Part shown: positions 39,101 through 48,203 of the stretch, in pieces
How the letters are laid out: the number at the start of each line of letters is the position of its first letter
How positions within the stretch are numbered: the first letter of the stretch is position 1
Origin: Treponema sp.
GTDB taxonomy: Bacteria > Spirochaetota > Spirochaetia > Treponematales > Breznakiellaceae
Direction of reading: 5' to 3'
Assembly: GCA_009780855.1 (NCBI GenBank)
Contig: WQZG01000004.1
Coordinates: 20,689 to 84,688 of the forward strand
Length of the DNA: 64,000 bases
Notes under the pieces: generated by a model
What the model was told of the DNA's origin: nothing
The model's input: only the letters and a program-made list of their open reading frames with translations
The model's database searches: none
Position numbers and translations under genes: made by a program

Positions 39101-40768
39101 GTAATACGGAACCACCGCAGGGCATGCTTCAATAGTCCGGTAAAAGAATACGAAAAACTCCATACAATTCCGCAGGGCATTGACCAGGAAAAATGTCCGG
39201 CATATCTGCTTGACGCGGCAAAACAAACCTGGGATACCGCCCTCCGGCTTGGCGAAGAACACGGGTACCGCAACGCGCAGGTTACTGCCATAGCGCCTAC
39301 CGGAACCATAGGCCTCCTTATGGACTGCGATACTACAGGAGTCGAACCGGACTTCGCACTGGTAAAATTCAAGAAGCTCGCCGGAGGCGGTTATTTTAAA
39401 ATCATAAACCAGTCGGTGCCGCCGGCTCTTAAGGCCCTGGGTTATAAAGATTCAGAAATTGAAAGAATTGTCTGCTACGCGACCGGACATAAAACTTTCG
39501 CGACTTCCCCGGTAATCAACAGCGAGAGCCTGGCCTCAAAAGGTTTTAGCCCGGAAAATATTAACGCGGCGGAAGCCGCTGTCGCCTCGGCAATGAATCT
39601 GGAAAGCGTTTTTAATCCGTGGATTTTGGGGAAAGAATTTTTTGAAAAGAAACTTAAAATTCCTGAGGCAACCTACTCAACACCCGGGTTCAGCCTTTTA
39701 AGGGCTCTGGACTTTAGCGCGGAAGAAATTGAAAAGGCGGAAACCTATACCTGCGGAACCATGGGTCTTGAGGGAGCTCCGGTTTTAAAGAAGGAACACC
39801 ACGCTGTTTTTGACACTGCGACGCCTTCGGGAAAAAACGGGAAGCGCTCGATTCCATGGACAGCTCATGTAGACATGATGGCCGCTGTACAGCCTTTTGT
39901 TACCGGGGCAATTTCAAAAACCATAAATATGCCCAATTCGGCAAATTACGAAGATGTAAAGGGCGCCTACATTATGGCCTGGAAAAAAGCGCTCAAGGCA
40001 GTAGCGCTGTACAGGGATGGTTCCAAACTCTCGCAGCCGCTGTCTTCCTTTGCTCCGGGCACAGACCCGCTCGCGGATACAATCCTGGGAGTGGAACATG
40101 ATTTAAATTACGGTTACACCCCGGGAGTCAGTCCGGACAGGAGAAAGAGCCGGGTAAGGGGCGAGCGTAAGTCCCTGCCAAACAGGCGCATCGGTTATAC
40201 GCAGAAAGTTAAAATCGGCGGACATTCGATTTTTACACGGACCGGCGAATACGAAGACGGCAAGCTTGGGGAAATTTTTGTTGATATGCAGAAGGAAGGC
40301 TCTGCCTTCCGCACCTTACTCAACAGTTTTGCCATAGCCGTTTCCCTGGGGCTCCAGTACGGAGTGCCGCTGGAAAAATACGTTGAACAGTTTACGTTTA
40401 TCCGGTTTGAACCTAACGGCATGGTGCAGGGGCATGAATATGTAAAAATGGCTACCAGCGTCATTGACTATATATTCCGCGACCTGGCGATCAGCTACCT
40501 CAAGCGCAGCGACCTGGCCCAGGTAAAGCCGGAGGACCTTCTGGCTACCGGAACAAAAAGCAACGGGACAAGCTCCACCCATACGCCTTCTGAACCTGTC
40601 ATGGAAAATTTTATGCAAAAATACGGCCTGGCAAACGCCCAGATACTGGAAGCCAGGATCAAAGGTTACGAAGGCGAGGCCTGCCCCAATTGCGGTTCCT
40701 TTACCCTTATTCGCAACGGAACCTGCATGAAGTGCGATACCTGCGGCGGAACGACAGGCTGCAGCTAA
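36152..40768 (+). CDS. nrdJ: Adenosylcobalamin-dependent (class II) ribonucleoside-diphosphate reductase, intein-containing
   Basis: [65 protein letters not shown]-terminal CPNCG...[14 protein letters not shown]. Track ORF starts at 36101; 36152 ATG preferred. Confidence 0.94.
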   Translation: MKIDRLFTGPKTGPYKDIVWEKRKSEIRNPDGRTIFSEETVIVPSSWSQIAADIIAQKYFRKAGVPSEKIYEWKKWACADGSSDPSAPADLRDPQDLTDPGNVLPADGAEHDARQVFHRLAYTWMEWGKKNNYFDSPEDEKAFYDETCYMLARQMAAPNSPQWFNTGLYSVYGIDGPAQGHFYFDPAQGKVVKSDSAYKRPQPHACLPAHSLISTPKGLISISELVKKNASGTEVFDKDGITKIIAVKENGIKPVIRVVLKNGNSLEATPDHLVLAFDGEEEFSKEPKWIEAGKLHNGMKLMQITGTAVNPALNCTELEVSEAILAGWLSGDGFAGQYNGTNTSWTIEFMTAGDDEYNYLMPHIQNVFRDIHYHVSSVETKNETLNLRRIRLYGKKLQPFIEKYEADKRGLDIKIPDIILQGGKEIAAAYLRSLFQADATVRSHKGNNDSYDVVLGSISIDLIHNAQQLLANLGIYSRISLCADSREDRHVYYQLIIAYKSERKKFQGMIGFISEEKQIKLSDSLQTDIRGKIIPAVRYEQVVRLEYLGEMPVYDIQTQSGNFLAGNIVVHNCFILSLKDDLVNEGGIMDLVTREARLFKYGSGTGSNFSAIRGLNEKLSGGGVSSGLLSFLKIGDRSASAIKSGGTTRRAAKMLTLDADHPDVEKYIAWKQEEEHKVASMVTGSRTIKKHIEGIKKALAAFRGPEADKFNANKNYDLASALRSALTDNIPSSYIYQILRRLEQGDTKINPAVFSTAWDDEAYNTVSGQSSNNSLRLTDEFMKAVLEDKEWNLTTRITGETVKTLKAREIWDKTAQSAWACADPGLQFHTTINDWHTCPAGGEIRASNPCSEYMFLDDTACNLASINLSLFYSSETKKFDVQAYLHAIRIWTTILEISVVMAQFPSSKIAELSYEYRTLGLGYANLGSLLMIMGLPYDSPEGRAIAASLTAMLTGEAYTQSARMAAGLGTFARFDENREAMLRVIRNHRRACFNSPVKEYEKLHTIPQGIDQEKCPAYLLDAAKQTWDTALRLGEEHGYRNAQVTAIAPTGTIGLLMDCDTTGVEPDFALVKFKKLAGGGYFKIINQSVPPALKALGYKDSEIERIVCYATGHKTFATSPVINSESLASKGFSPENINAAEAAVASAMNLESVFNPWILGKEFFEKKLKIPEATYSTPGFSLLRALDFSAEEIEKAETYTCGTMGLEGAPVLKKEHHAVFDTATPSGKNGKRSIPWTAHVDMMAAVQPFVTGAISKTINMPNSANYEDVKGAYIMAWKKALKAVALYRDGSKLSQPLSSFAPGTDPLADTILGVEHDLNYGYTPGVSPDRRKSRVRGERKSLPNRRIGYTQKVKIGGHSIFTRTGEYEDGKLGEIFVDMQKEGSAFRTLLNSFAIAVSLGLQYGVPLEKYVEQFTFIRFEPNGMVQGHEYVKMATSVIDYIFRDLAISYLKRSDLAQVKPEDLLATGTKSNGTSSTHTPSEPVMENFMQKYGLANAQILEARIKGYEGEACPNCGSFTLIRNGTCMKCDTCGGTTGCS
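36767..37867 (+). mobile_element. Intein (367 aa) with LAGLIDADG-type homing endonuclease domain in nrdJ
   Basis: Starts at Cys1 ([20 protein letters not shown]), block [13 protein letters not shown], dodecapeptides [10 protein letters not shown] and [10 protein letters not shown], ends [20 protein letters not shown] followed by extein Cys. Confidence 0.95.
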
Positions 40769-40808
40769 AAATACCGGCAGGTAATGCATTGATTTAAACG
40801 GAGAAATA

Positions 40809-41888
40809 TTGACCTACTATGCTACATTCATTCCGGGTCTGCAGGAATTTATCGCGGTTGCAATACGCGAGCGGCTGCCTGATGTTTCAATATTAAAGTT
40901 ACTGGACGGTGCTGTAATTTTTAAGACAGGTGTTACTTATGACAGTCTGAATTTTTTTTGCTTTAACAATATTTTCGCATTGATCGATATAGATGAAATT
41001 CGTGATAAAAAAGCTAAATGCGATATAGACGAAATTCACAAATATAATGGCCAGGCGAAGATTGAATTACACATTAAAAAAATTATAAATGCTTTAGACA
41101 ACCGGAGCCTGGAAGCAATGCAGGTTATATCAGAAAACAACAATAAAATCCAAAGCTTCCGCCTGGTGTGCTCCGCCGAAAATAAACCGGTTTCGATCAG
41201 CGAAAAATCCCGGCTTGGTATGGAAAAGTTTATAGAAAGAATTTCATCATTGAAGCCGGACCGCAGCAACCCGGACACAGAGTTTTGGTTTTTATACCGC
41301 AGCGAAGGTTTTTGCGTATTCATGAAGCGCCTGACCAATAACCGCGCCGGTGAAAAATCTCTGCACCCAGGAGAGTTAAGTCCGCAGCTGGCCTGGTCCC
41401 TTTGCCGAATTGCGGAACTCAAGCACGGACAAACCGCCTCCGATCCCTTTTGCGGTTACGGTTCTATTCCGCTGGCCGCGTGCAGGCATTTCCCGGTAAA
41501 AAAATTTTACGCAAGCGACCTTGATCCCGCCTGTGTAAAAATTGCCAAATCAAAACCAGGCCTTAAAAATGAACGATGCGAAATTGTTAAAGCCGATTTC
41601 CGCTCTGTCCCGGAATTAATCGGCCAGGGCAGTATTGACGTTATTGTAACCGATCCGCCCTGGGGCCTGTATAAAGAAACCGATGTCCCGCTGCAGCGGC
41701 TCTACGATGAAATTATCGGTTGTTTTGCGCGTTTATTAAAAGCTGGCGGTACAGCGGTAATTCTTAGCGCGGCGGAGAAGGAAGTGGAAGCCGCAGTCGG
41801 AAAAGTCGGGATGCTTACGATTAACGGTAAAATACCGGTACTGGTCTCGGGGAAGAAAGCGATTATTTTTAAGCTGGGGAAGGTTTAA
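40809..41888 (+). CDS. SAM-dependent RNA methyltransferase-like protein (TrmN/Trm14-type)
   Basis: ASDPFCGYGSIPLAA, ASDLDPACVKIAKS, VIVTDPPWGLY. Confidence 0.75.
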   Translation: MTYYATFIPGLQEFIAVAIRERLPDVSILKLLDGAVIFKTGVTYDSLNFFCFNNIFALIDIDEIRDKKAKCDIDEIHKYNGQAKIELHIKKIINALDNRSLEAMQVISENNNKIQSFRLVCSAENKPVSISEKSRLGMEKFIERISSLKPDRSNPDTEFWFLYRSEGFCVFMKRLTNNRAGEKSLHPGELSPQLAWSLCRIAELKHGQTASDPFCGYGSIPLAACRHFPVKKFYASDLDPACVKIAKSKPGLKNERCEIVKADFRSVPELIGQGSIDVIVTDPPWGLYKETDVPLQRLYDEIIGCFARLLKAGGTAVILSAAEKEVEAAVGKVGMLTINGKIPVLVSGKKAIIFKLGKV

Positions 41889-41927
41889 TTACGAAAGCTG
41901 GCAATGTTAGATATTTAAAAAAAATGC

Positions 41928-41956
41928 TTGCAAAAAATACAGTTATGGTTTATATT
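41928..41956 (+). promoter_or_regulatory. Promoter-like TTGCAA-17-TATATT upstream of the abi leader RNA
   Basis: -35 at 41928-41933 and -10 at 41951-41956 with a 17-bp spacer. Confidence 0.6.
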
Positions 41957-41963
41957 AAAAATG

Positions 41964-42030
41964 ATAGGACCCCCCCGCACCTCTCCAAATCTGTTTTACA
42001 GGTTTGTGAAGTGTAACAGTGGGGGGACAT
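41964..42030 (+). ncRNA. Candidate structured abi-associated RNA / leader upstream of the Abi_2 gene
   Basis: C-run 41970-41976 complementary to G-run 42021-42026; inner hairpin AAATCTGT (41987-41994)/ACAGGTTT (41998-42005); promoter immediately upstream; ends 4 bp before the abi ATG. Confidence 0.65.
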
Positions 42031-42034
42031 TTTT

Positions 42035-42907
42035 ATGGCTACAATAAAACCACCTACAACTTATAAACAACAAATTGAGAAACTTCGATTAAGGGGTTGT
42101 ATAATTGCAGATGAAAGCCAGGCCATTGAAATACTTTCAAAAGTAAATTATTACCGCCTAACAGCTTACTTTTTACCATTTAAACAACCAGACGAAACTT
42201 ACAGAGCCGGAACTGACTTTAATACTGTATATCAAATATATGAATTTGACCGAAAAATTCGCAATTTAATGTTTTTGGCCATTGAAGAAATTGAGATCAA
42301 TCTTAGATCATCACTTGCCTATTATCATGCTCAAAAATACGGTGCTTTAGGATATTTAGATAATAAAAACTACTACCCGAAACATGATCATACAAAATTT
42401 TTGTCCAGAATAGATGATGAAAAAAAGAAAAGAATAAAAGAACCTTTTGTTCAGCATCATTTAAAAAAATATGGTGGTATTTTCCCGATTTGGGTAATAA
42501 TCGAATTATTCACATTTACAACGTTATCACATTTTTATGCAGATTTGCCGATAGATGATCAAAAATATATTGCAAGAAAATTTTATAAAACCCATAATAA
42601 GACACTTAGGAGTTGGTTAAGATGTTCTACAGATTTACGAAATTTTTGTGCTCATTTTGGCAGATTATATTATAGAATTTTCACCTCAATACCTGATGGT
42701 ATACCGGAACTTGATAAAAGTAACGAGCGAAGTCTTTTTGCTGTAATAATGGTACTGCGAAATCTTTTCACTGATCCCGATAAATGGAATAATGAAATAT
42801 ATAAAAAAATTTGCTCATTAATAAATGAATATTCTAAAATAATTAATTTTTATCACATTGGTTTCCCACAAGATTGGGAGAAAAAATTAATGAAGTATAT
42901 TGTTTAA
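42035..42907 (+). CDS. AbiF/AbiD-like abortive infection protein (Abi_2 superfamily, HEPN-type)
   Basis: YKQQIEKLRLRGCIIADESQAIEILSKVNYYRLTAYFLPF; EFDRKIRNLMFLAIEEIEINLRSSLAYYHA; Rx4H motif RNFCAHFGRLYYRIF (Arg codon 42638, His codon 42653). Confidence 0.92.
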   Translation: MATIKPPTTYKQQIEKLRLRGCIIADESQAIEILSKVNYYRLTAYFLPFKQPDETYRAGTDFNTVYQIYEFDRKIRNLMFLAIEEIEINLRSSLAYYHAQKYGALGYLDNKNYYPKHDHTKFLSRIDDEKKKRIKEPFVQHHLKKYGGIFPIWVIIELFTFTTLSHFYADLPIDDQKYIARKFYKTHNKTLRSWLRCSTDLRNFCAHFGRLYYRIFTSIPDGIPELDKSNERSLFAVIMVLRNLFTDPDKWNNEIYKKICSLINEYSKIINFYHIGFPQDWEKKLMKYIV

Positions 42908-42985
42908 ATTAATATTTCCATAATTGTTTATTTGATTTTCCAGTATCAGCATTACTTCCGATAAAGTTAGAAATTTGATCATTTT

Positions 42986-43213
42986 TTATTTACCGAGTTT
43001 TTCCAAAACCTTGCCGTATTTTAAATTGATTTTTTCAAGTGAACTTAATATATCATTATGCTGATTTTGTCTGTTTTGGGGAGATAATATAATATTTCTC
43101 CCGTCAGTGCTTAATTCAAAAGTAGTTTCACTTGATATATTTAACATTTCCAATATAGATTTATCCAATATTAAAGCAGCACTATTTCCATGCTGGATCA
43201 GTTTTTTAATCAT
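42986..43213 (-). CDS. AbrB/MazE-like DNA-binding (antitoxin-type) protein
   Basis: IKKLIQHGNSAALILDKSILEMLNISSETTFELSTDGRNIIL swapped-hairpin AbrB pattern. Confidence 0.75.
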   Translation of the reverse strand: MIKKLIQHGNSAALILDKSILEMLNISSETTFELSTDGRNIILSPQNRQNQHNDILSSLEKINLKYGKVLEKLGK

Positions 43214-43665
43214 AAATTATCCTCCCTCCTATACTCCACCCACCGCACCCGGCCCGACCTGATAACTTCGCGCAGGCGTTTTTCCTGATCGTTTAACGCT
43301 GGGTTTTTGCCGCTTTTTACTTCGAGAAAAATTACTTCGTTAATTTCTTTTTCGTTCATTCCGTTAAAGACTATAAAATCAACGGGCTTGCCGATAAAAC
43401 GGCAGTCGCCGGGATCAAAGGGAAACCCGGGCAAAAGCGGGGCAAGCTGTTCGGAGACCAGCCCGCCAAGAACAGCGCGCGACTGTTTGAGCCTGGATTT
43501 GACAATGCCTTCAACTTTGCCGCCTTCCCATTCAGCGCGCTCCTGTCTTCTGCCATGTCTGCCGCCGATTTTAAGGCCGATAAAGAGAAATAGTATAGCG
43601 CAGATTATTAATAATACGGCAAAAACAATGTAAGCCGGATTACCTGGAACAAACAGATTATCCAA
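43210..43665 (-). CDS. Membrane-anchored Holliday-junction-resolvase-like / PD-(D/E)XK endonuclease-related protein
   Basis: N-terminal TM; RFIGKPVDFIVFNGM...NEVIFLEVKSGKNPALNDQEKRLREVI (D...E-x-K core). Confidence 0.75.
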   Translation of the reverse strand: MDNLFVPGNPAYIVFAVLLIICAILFLFIGLKIGGRHGRRQERAEWEGGKVEGIVKSRLKQSRAVLGGLVSEQLAPLLPGFPFDPGDCRFIGKPVDFIVFNGMNEKEINEVIFLEVKSGKNPALNDQEKRLREVIRSGRVRWVEYRREDNL

Positions 43666-43683
43666 AGCTGCTATAAATTAATA

Positions 43684-44502
43684 CTAGGGATTTTTTCCAA
43701 AGGCGATATCTGCCCTTGATGTTACCCACTTGATTATCGCTTCCGCGCGGTTGGTAAACGAAGAACCTATTCTGTCGTTCATTCCGGGAACGGATGAAGC
43801 TTTGGCCATGGAGACAGCGTAAATCAGGATTTGATCGCCTGCGTCCAGCATGGCCAAAACTGAATGCAGATTATTCTTTTTTACTGCTGTAAATATCCCG
43901 GCCTTCATATCTGTCAGGTTCTCCTGTATAAAAACCAGGGCGCCGGGATAAGAACGGTAAGTATATTGATAAATATTGTCGCCGAATGTGAGGTCTTTCT
44001 GCCTGGCGTACAGGGTCAGTTCTATGCGGGGCATTGCGAATACCGGATCCGGCAGCAGGTTTTTGGCGGCCGGATCATCAATTACCGATGAAGTTTCGTA
44101 AAAAGTTCTCATGGCGCTGCGGCTTGCGGAGTAATACTGAATACCGGCCAATGTGCTAAGTGATACGGATTGATTGTAAAGGGCCGCCAATTCTGCGCTT
44201 GTCCAGTCGCTCCCGTCTGTGTGCGCCGGTTTTTGATAGAGAAAAAGTTCTTCGGCAATAACACTGGGATTTAAATCAGTCCGAATGGTATCTATCATGC
44301 GCTTTAAAGTAACGTTATTGGGGACAAGCAGCAAATCATTGTTTTTGAATTGCACTTGGGCCGGGTGTTCGCCGGCTTTTAATTGATCAATCTGGCTGCT
44401 GTTAAGCAAATCCTGCAGATTGGCGGCAAAAAGCATTGGTAAACCGCAGAACATTAACAAAAATGTAAACAAAACTTTAATTACCGTACTTTTTTTCATC
44501 AT
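43684..44502 (-). CDS. Secreted protein of unknown function
   Basis: N-terminal signal peptide (IKVLFTFLLMFCGLPMLFAA); no recognised catalytic motif. Confidence 0.6.
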   Translation of the reverse strand: MMKKSTVIKVLFTFLLMFCGLPMLFAANLQDLLNSSQIDQLKAGEHPAQVQFKNNDLLLVPNNVTLKRMIDTIRTDLNPSVIAEELFLYQKPAHTDGSDWTSAELAALYNQSVSLSTLAGIQYYSASRSAMRTFYETSSVIDDPAAKNLLPDPVFAMPRIELTLYARQKDLTFGDNIYQYTYRSYPGALVFIQENLTDMKAGIFTAVKKNNLHSVLAMLDAGDQILIYAVSMAKASSVPGMNDRIGSSFTNRAEAIIKWVTSRADIAFGKNP

Positions 44503-44564
44503 TTTCCGCTCCTTGCTTGCGGGTCCCCGCCGCCGGTTATCTGCCGCTAACTATCTGCTGCTGG

Positions 44565-45296
44565 TTACCGGCCGCCGGTTCCCCTGTAATATACACGCAC
44601 CTGCTTATATAAACCTTCTCCTTCGCTTTTGGTTTCAACATCGGCGATATCATTTAAGGTTGTGTGTATAAGGCGGCGGTCAAACGGATTCATGGGTTCA
44701 AGCAGAATGGAACTGCGGTTTTCGCGCACCCTGTCGGCTACTGTGTAAGCGAGCCGCACAAGCGATTCCTCACGGCGGATACGGTAATTTTCACTGTCCA
44801 GTATTATCCTGATATCATCATGGCCGAGTCTGCCTGCGTATATATTGGCCAGCAGCTGCAATGCGTCCAGATTTTTTCCCTTTTTACCGATTAAAATGGA
44901 TGAACTGTCAGAGTCAATTTTAAGACCCAGTTTGCGGTCTTCCCTGAACAATACAGAAACCTTGGCGGTATAACCCATCCGCTGTATCAGGCCTTCGATA
45001 AAACCGATCATTTTTTCTTCAAACTCGTTTTTAGGTTCCGGATCTCCAAAAACAGCCTGGCTGAACTGGCCTCCCTGGGGAGCGGCAACAGCGTTTTCAT
45101 CAGCAGCAGCGGCGTTTTCGGTATTACCGGGTTCCTGATTTGTGTGCACCTGGATTTTTACATAACCTTTTTTGAAAAGACCGGAACGCTGGGTTTCCAG
45201 AATTTCCACATCAAAATCATCCTTTTGAAGCCCCAATTCTTCCGCGGCCCTGTCAATGGCTTCTTTTTCGGTACGGCCTTCAAATTCATAAACCAT
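44565..45296 (-). CDS. jag: Jag/KhpB-type RNA-binding protein (Jag-N, KH, R3H)
   Basis: EFEGRTEKEAIDRAAEELGLQKDDFDVEILE; SSILIGKKGKNLDALQLLANI; DRRLIHTTLNDIADVETKSEGEG; next to yidC. Confidence 0.9.
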   Translation of the reverse strand: MVYEFEGRTEKEAIDRAAEELGLQKDDFDVEILETQRSGLFKKGYVKIQVHTNQEPGNTENAAAADENAVAAPQGGQFSQAVFGDPEPKNEFEEKMIGFIEGLIQRMGYTAKVSVLFREDRKLGLKIDSDSSSILIGKKGKNLDALQLLANIYAGRLGHDDIRIILDSENYRIRREESLVRLAYTVADRVRENRSSILLEPMNPFDRRLIHTTLNDIADVETKSEGEGLYKQVRVYYRGTGGR

Positions 45297-45352
45297 AAGA
45301 TTCTCCTATTTATATGCAGCCAATGGCCTTTAACCTTTGGCTGACTGTAATG

Positions 45353-47233
45353 CTACTTCTTCTTTCTTTTTTTGGGCGGTAAAACCGGAGTTCGTGCGCC
45401 GGAATTACGCGTAGGCGCGATAACCGGTTCCGGTTCCTTTAAAGCGGCTTTTTTCTGCGCAATGTATTTATTGATAATCATCTGCTGGGCCATGGTTAAG
45501 ACGTTGGACATAATCCAGTACAGAAGCAGCCCGGAAGGAACATCGTACAGGATAAAAAAGAAAATCAACGGCATCGCGTAAAGCATAAGCTTCATTTGCG
45601 AATTGCCTTTTTGATCCGGAGTCTGGGTTACTTTGCCGTAAAGCAGCTGGGAAGCCACATAAAGGAAAGGCAGCAGCCGTATGTCGCTCCATCCGACAAT
45701 CGGTATCTGGTAAGGGGCAAAATTAAAAACCGATTCAGGAAGCGCAAGATCGGGTATCCAGCCCGGTATGAACATGGCGCCCCGCAGATCAAAATGGTTG
45801 TTGAACAGATTGTACATGGCAAAAAAGATCGGCAGCTGGATTAGCATGGGGAGGCAGCCGGAAAGCGGATTGTACCCTTCCTTTTTATAGAAATCCGCCA
45901 TTTCCATATTCATCTTCTGTTTGTTATCTTTGTATTTATCCTGAATCTCCTTGATCTTGGGCGACAGCGCCTGCATGCGCATGGTTGATTCAGAGCTCTT
46001 CCTGGTCAGCGGGAAAAGTAAAAGCTTAACAAGAATGGTCAGAAGTATGATGGCGACTCCGTAATTTGGAACGACTTTGTACAGAGCCATAAGAATAAAT
46101 TTAAGAAGGTTTTCCAGGGGCGGTATGGAAAAGAAAGCCTGGGTTTTGGCAGCGCCGGAAAGCTGGTAACCGCTTAACGGCGGCGTAAAATTGTTCTTGC
46201 CATTATAATAGGTATCCAGGATCTCCGGTTTTTTGGGGCCCAGATAAAAATAATATTGATCTTCGATACGGGAACTGTTAACTGACGGCCTTGATATCAG
46301 CAGACGCGACGCGCTTGGAATTCCTTCTTCCCGCTGGTCAGAGAAAAACACGTCAAACTGATTCATATTTGGAATGGCAATCAGGGTAAAATACTTGCCG
46401 ATAATGGCCGCCCAGGAAGGAACGTCCTTTATCTGGGTATTTACTTTTTCCTGTTTAACCTTGTTCTTTGTAAAAGTAAGGTACTGGCGGTATTCCGCGC
46501 GCTGATCCAGTTTTACAAAATTGGGTCCAATCTGCGGGCCATAGATAAGCGTGTAACCGTTTCCGTTAAAATCAAAACTGCCGACAGAGTGACCGCCGTC
46601 AAGGGTAACGGTAAGCTGGAAAAGGTATTCATTGGGTTTGAAGTCATAGCGCTTGATCAGGGTAAAAATACCAGCGGAATCTCCGGAACCTATTGAAAAA
46701 TTCCTGGCGAATTCAACAGAATAATCGGAAACCTGTCTGACCTCAAAATTGGCTGTAACAGGCTGCACCCGTCCGGCAAGAATATCTTCCCTGCTCCCAA
46801 AACCAATGCTGAAGGCATGCGGCGGCGCATTGCCGGCAAGAATCATATCAACTGGCTGGCCCTTGTCCAAATGTTCCTTGAGTTCATAGGAGATTATGTC
46901 TCCGCCGGCGCTAGACAATGTTACGTGTATCAGGTTTGTATCGACAACAACAGTCGTTGTTTTACCGGTATCGTTTATTGGATTAACACCTGTATCCTGA
47001 ACCAGAACGGGAGGAGGAGCGGCCGGCTGCTGCTGGACAACGGGGGCGGTTTCCTGCACGGTTGCAGTCTGCGGCGCGGAACCCTCGGCCGGCTGAACCG
47101 GCGCGGTAACCACCGTACCCTGCTGATCCAGAGTTTCCATTTCTTTTGAAGCGGTGTACATTGCCTGGACTAAATAAAAACCTATTATAACTACAACCGA
47201 AAGAACAACAGCAAGAATGGTTCGTTTTTCCAT
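45353..47233 (-). CDS. yidC: Membrane protein insertase YidC
   Basis: MEKRTILAVVLSVVVIIGFYL; NYGVAIILLTILVKLLLFPLTRKS; GCLPMLIQLPIFFAMYNLF. Confidence 0.96.
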   Translation of the reverse strand: MEKRTILAVVLSVVVIIGFYLVQAMYTASKEMETLDQQGTVVTAPVQPAEGSAPQTATVQETAPVVQQQPAAPPPVLVQDTGVNPINDTGKTTTVVVDTNLIHVTLSSAGGDIISYELKEHLDKGQPVDMILAGNAPPHAFSIGFGSREDILAGRVQPVTANFEVRQVSDYSVEFARNFSIGSGDSAGIFTLIKRYDFKPNEYLFQLTVTLDGGHSVGSFDFNGNGYTLIYGPQIGPNFVKLDQRAEYRQYLTFTKNKVKQEKVNTQIKDVPSWAAIIGKYFTLIAIPNMNQFDVFFSDQREEGIPSASRLLISRPSVNSSRIEDQYYFYLGPKKPEILDTYYNGKNNFTPPLSGYQLSGAAKTQAFFSIPPLENLLKFILMALYKVVPNYGVAIILLTILVKLLLFPLTRKSSESTMRMQALSPKIKEIQDKYKDNKQKMNMEMADFYKKEGYNPLSGCLPMLIQLPIFFAMYNLFNNHFDLRGAMFIPGWIPDLALPESVFNFAPYQIPIVGWSDIRLLPFLYVASQLLYGKVTQTPDQKGNSQMKLMLYAMPLIFFFILYDVPSGLLLYWIMSNVLTMAQQMIINKYIAQKKAALKEPEPVIAPTRNSGARTPVLPPKKRKKK

Positions 47234-47494
47234 TTATATTCCTTTGCGTTTATTAATAGAAAACAGACAGAAGCTGTCAGGCACAGGATCGTAACCGCCA
47301 TGATGAAAAGGATGGCAGCGCAGCAGGCGTTTTACAGCCAAAAAAACGCCTTTAAAAAAACCGAATTTTTCGACAGCTTCGCAGGCATAGGCCGAACAGG
47401 TAGGCACATAACGGCAGCATGCCGGGAAATAGGGAGAAATTGCATTTTGATAAAAACGAATCAAGAGGACGGCTATCCTCTGTAAAATTGACAT
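47234..47494 (-). CDS. yidD: Membrane protein insertion efficiency factor YidD
   Basis: YQNAISPYFPACCRYVPTCSAYACEAVEKFGFFKG...RCHPFHHGGYDPVP. Confidence 0.94.
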   Translation of the reverse strand: MSILQRIAVLLIRFYQNAISPYFPACCRYVPTCSAYACEAVEKFGFFKGVFLAVKRLLRCHPFHHGGYDPVPDSFCLFSINKRKGI

Positions 47495-47871
47495 TATTTT
47501 ATATCCTGCCGTAAAAGACCAGCCCGGCCGACTAAATCTCTGAGCTGAGTCAGGCGGAAGCTGAAATTATCATTCCCGGGGTAAACAAGTAGTACCAGAT
47601 CATTGCCCGGCTTGATTCTGTGTCTAAGATGCCGGTAAGCCTCACGGCCCAGGCGCCTGGCCCGGTTCCGTTCAACAGCATTCCCGAATTTCCGGGAAAA
47701 AGTAAAAGCTATCCGGTTACGCTCCAGACCGTTAGTAAAGTAGAAAAGTTTGGCGCCTGTACAGGAAACCGCCCTTCTCCGCTTAAAAACCCCGGTAATT
47801 TCATCCCTTCCCTTTAATTTTTCCTGTCTGGGGAAGGCAAACTTATGTAAAACCGGCGGTTTACCCGTCAA
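47494..47871 (-). CDS. rnpA: Ribonuclease P protein component
   Basis: RKFGNAVERNRARRLGREAYR; position between rpmH and yidD. Confidence 0.92.
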   Translation of the reverse strand: MTGKPPVLHKFAFPRQEKLKGRDEITGVFKRRRAVSCTGAKLFYFTNGLERNRIAFTFSRKFGNAVERNRARRLGREAYRHLRHRIKPGNDLVLLVYPGNDNFSFRLTQLRDLVGRAGLLRQDIK

Positions 47872-47896
47872 TATTACCGCTTCCCTTTGGGCCGCA

Positions 47897-48052
47897 CTAA
47901 TACGGCTTCTTCTCGTCAGAAGCTGTCAATTTAATCCGGCCCTTTGCCCGGCGCCTTTTAAGTACCAGCTGTCCTCCGCGTGTTTTCATGCGCGCCCGGA
48001 AGCCAAATTTCCGGTTACGCTTAACTTTGCTGGGTTGATAAGTCCGTTTCAT
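47897..48052 (-). CDS. rpmH: 50S ribosomal protein L34 (51 aa, below the ORF track cutoff)
   Basis: Reverse-complement translation [51 protein letters not shown]. Confidence 0.97.
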   Translation of the reverse strand: MKRTYQPSKVKRNRKFGFRARMKTRGGQLVLKRRRAKGRIKLTASDEKKPY

Positions 48053-48203
48053 AGGATCCTCTCCTCTATATAAAAGTACATAAACGCAAATTAATAGAGG
48101 GATAGTATAGAAAATTCTGACAAAATATTCAAGCTGGTCAGCGCCGGTTCACCGTGCGCCGGTCAATGCCGCAGTGCCGGCGCCGCCGATTTTCCGCCGC
48201 CTT

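Noticed and set aside
41895-41915. GGCAATGTTAGAT upstream of abiF (exact GTTRRRY match)
   Set aside because: Only a lone 7-mer with no matching R'' end or attC-like repeat around abiF; such matches are frequent by chance.
48053-48203. Possible oriC next to rpmH
   Set aside because: No dnaA and no TTATCCACA-like boxes noticed in the intergenic DNA.
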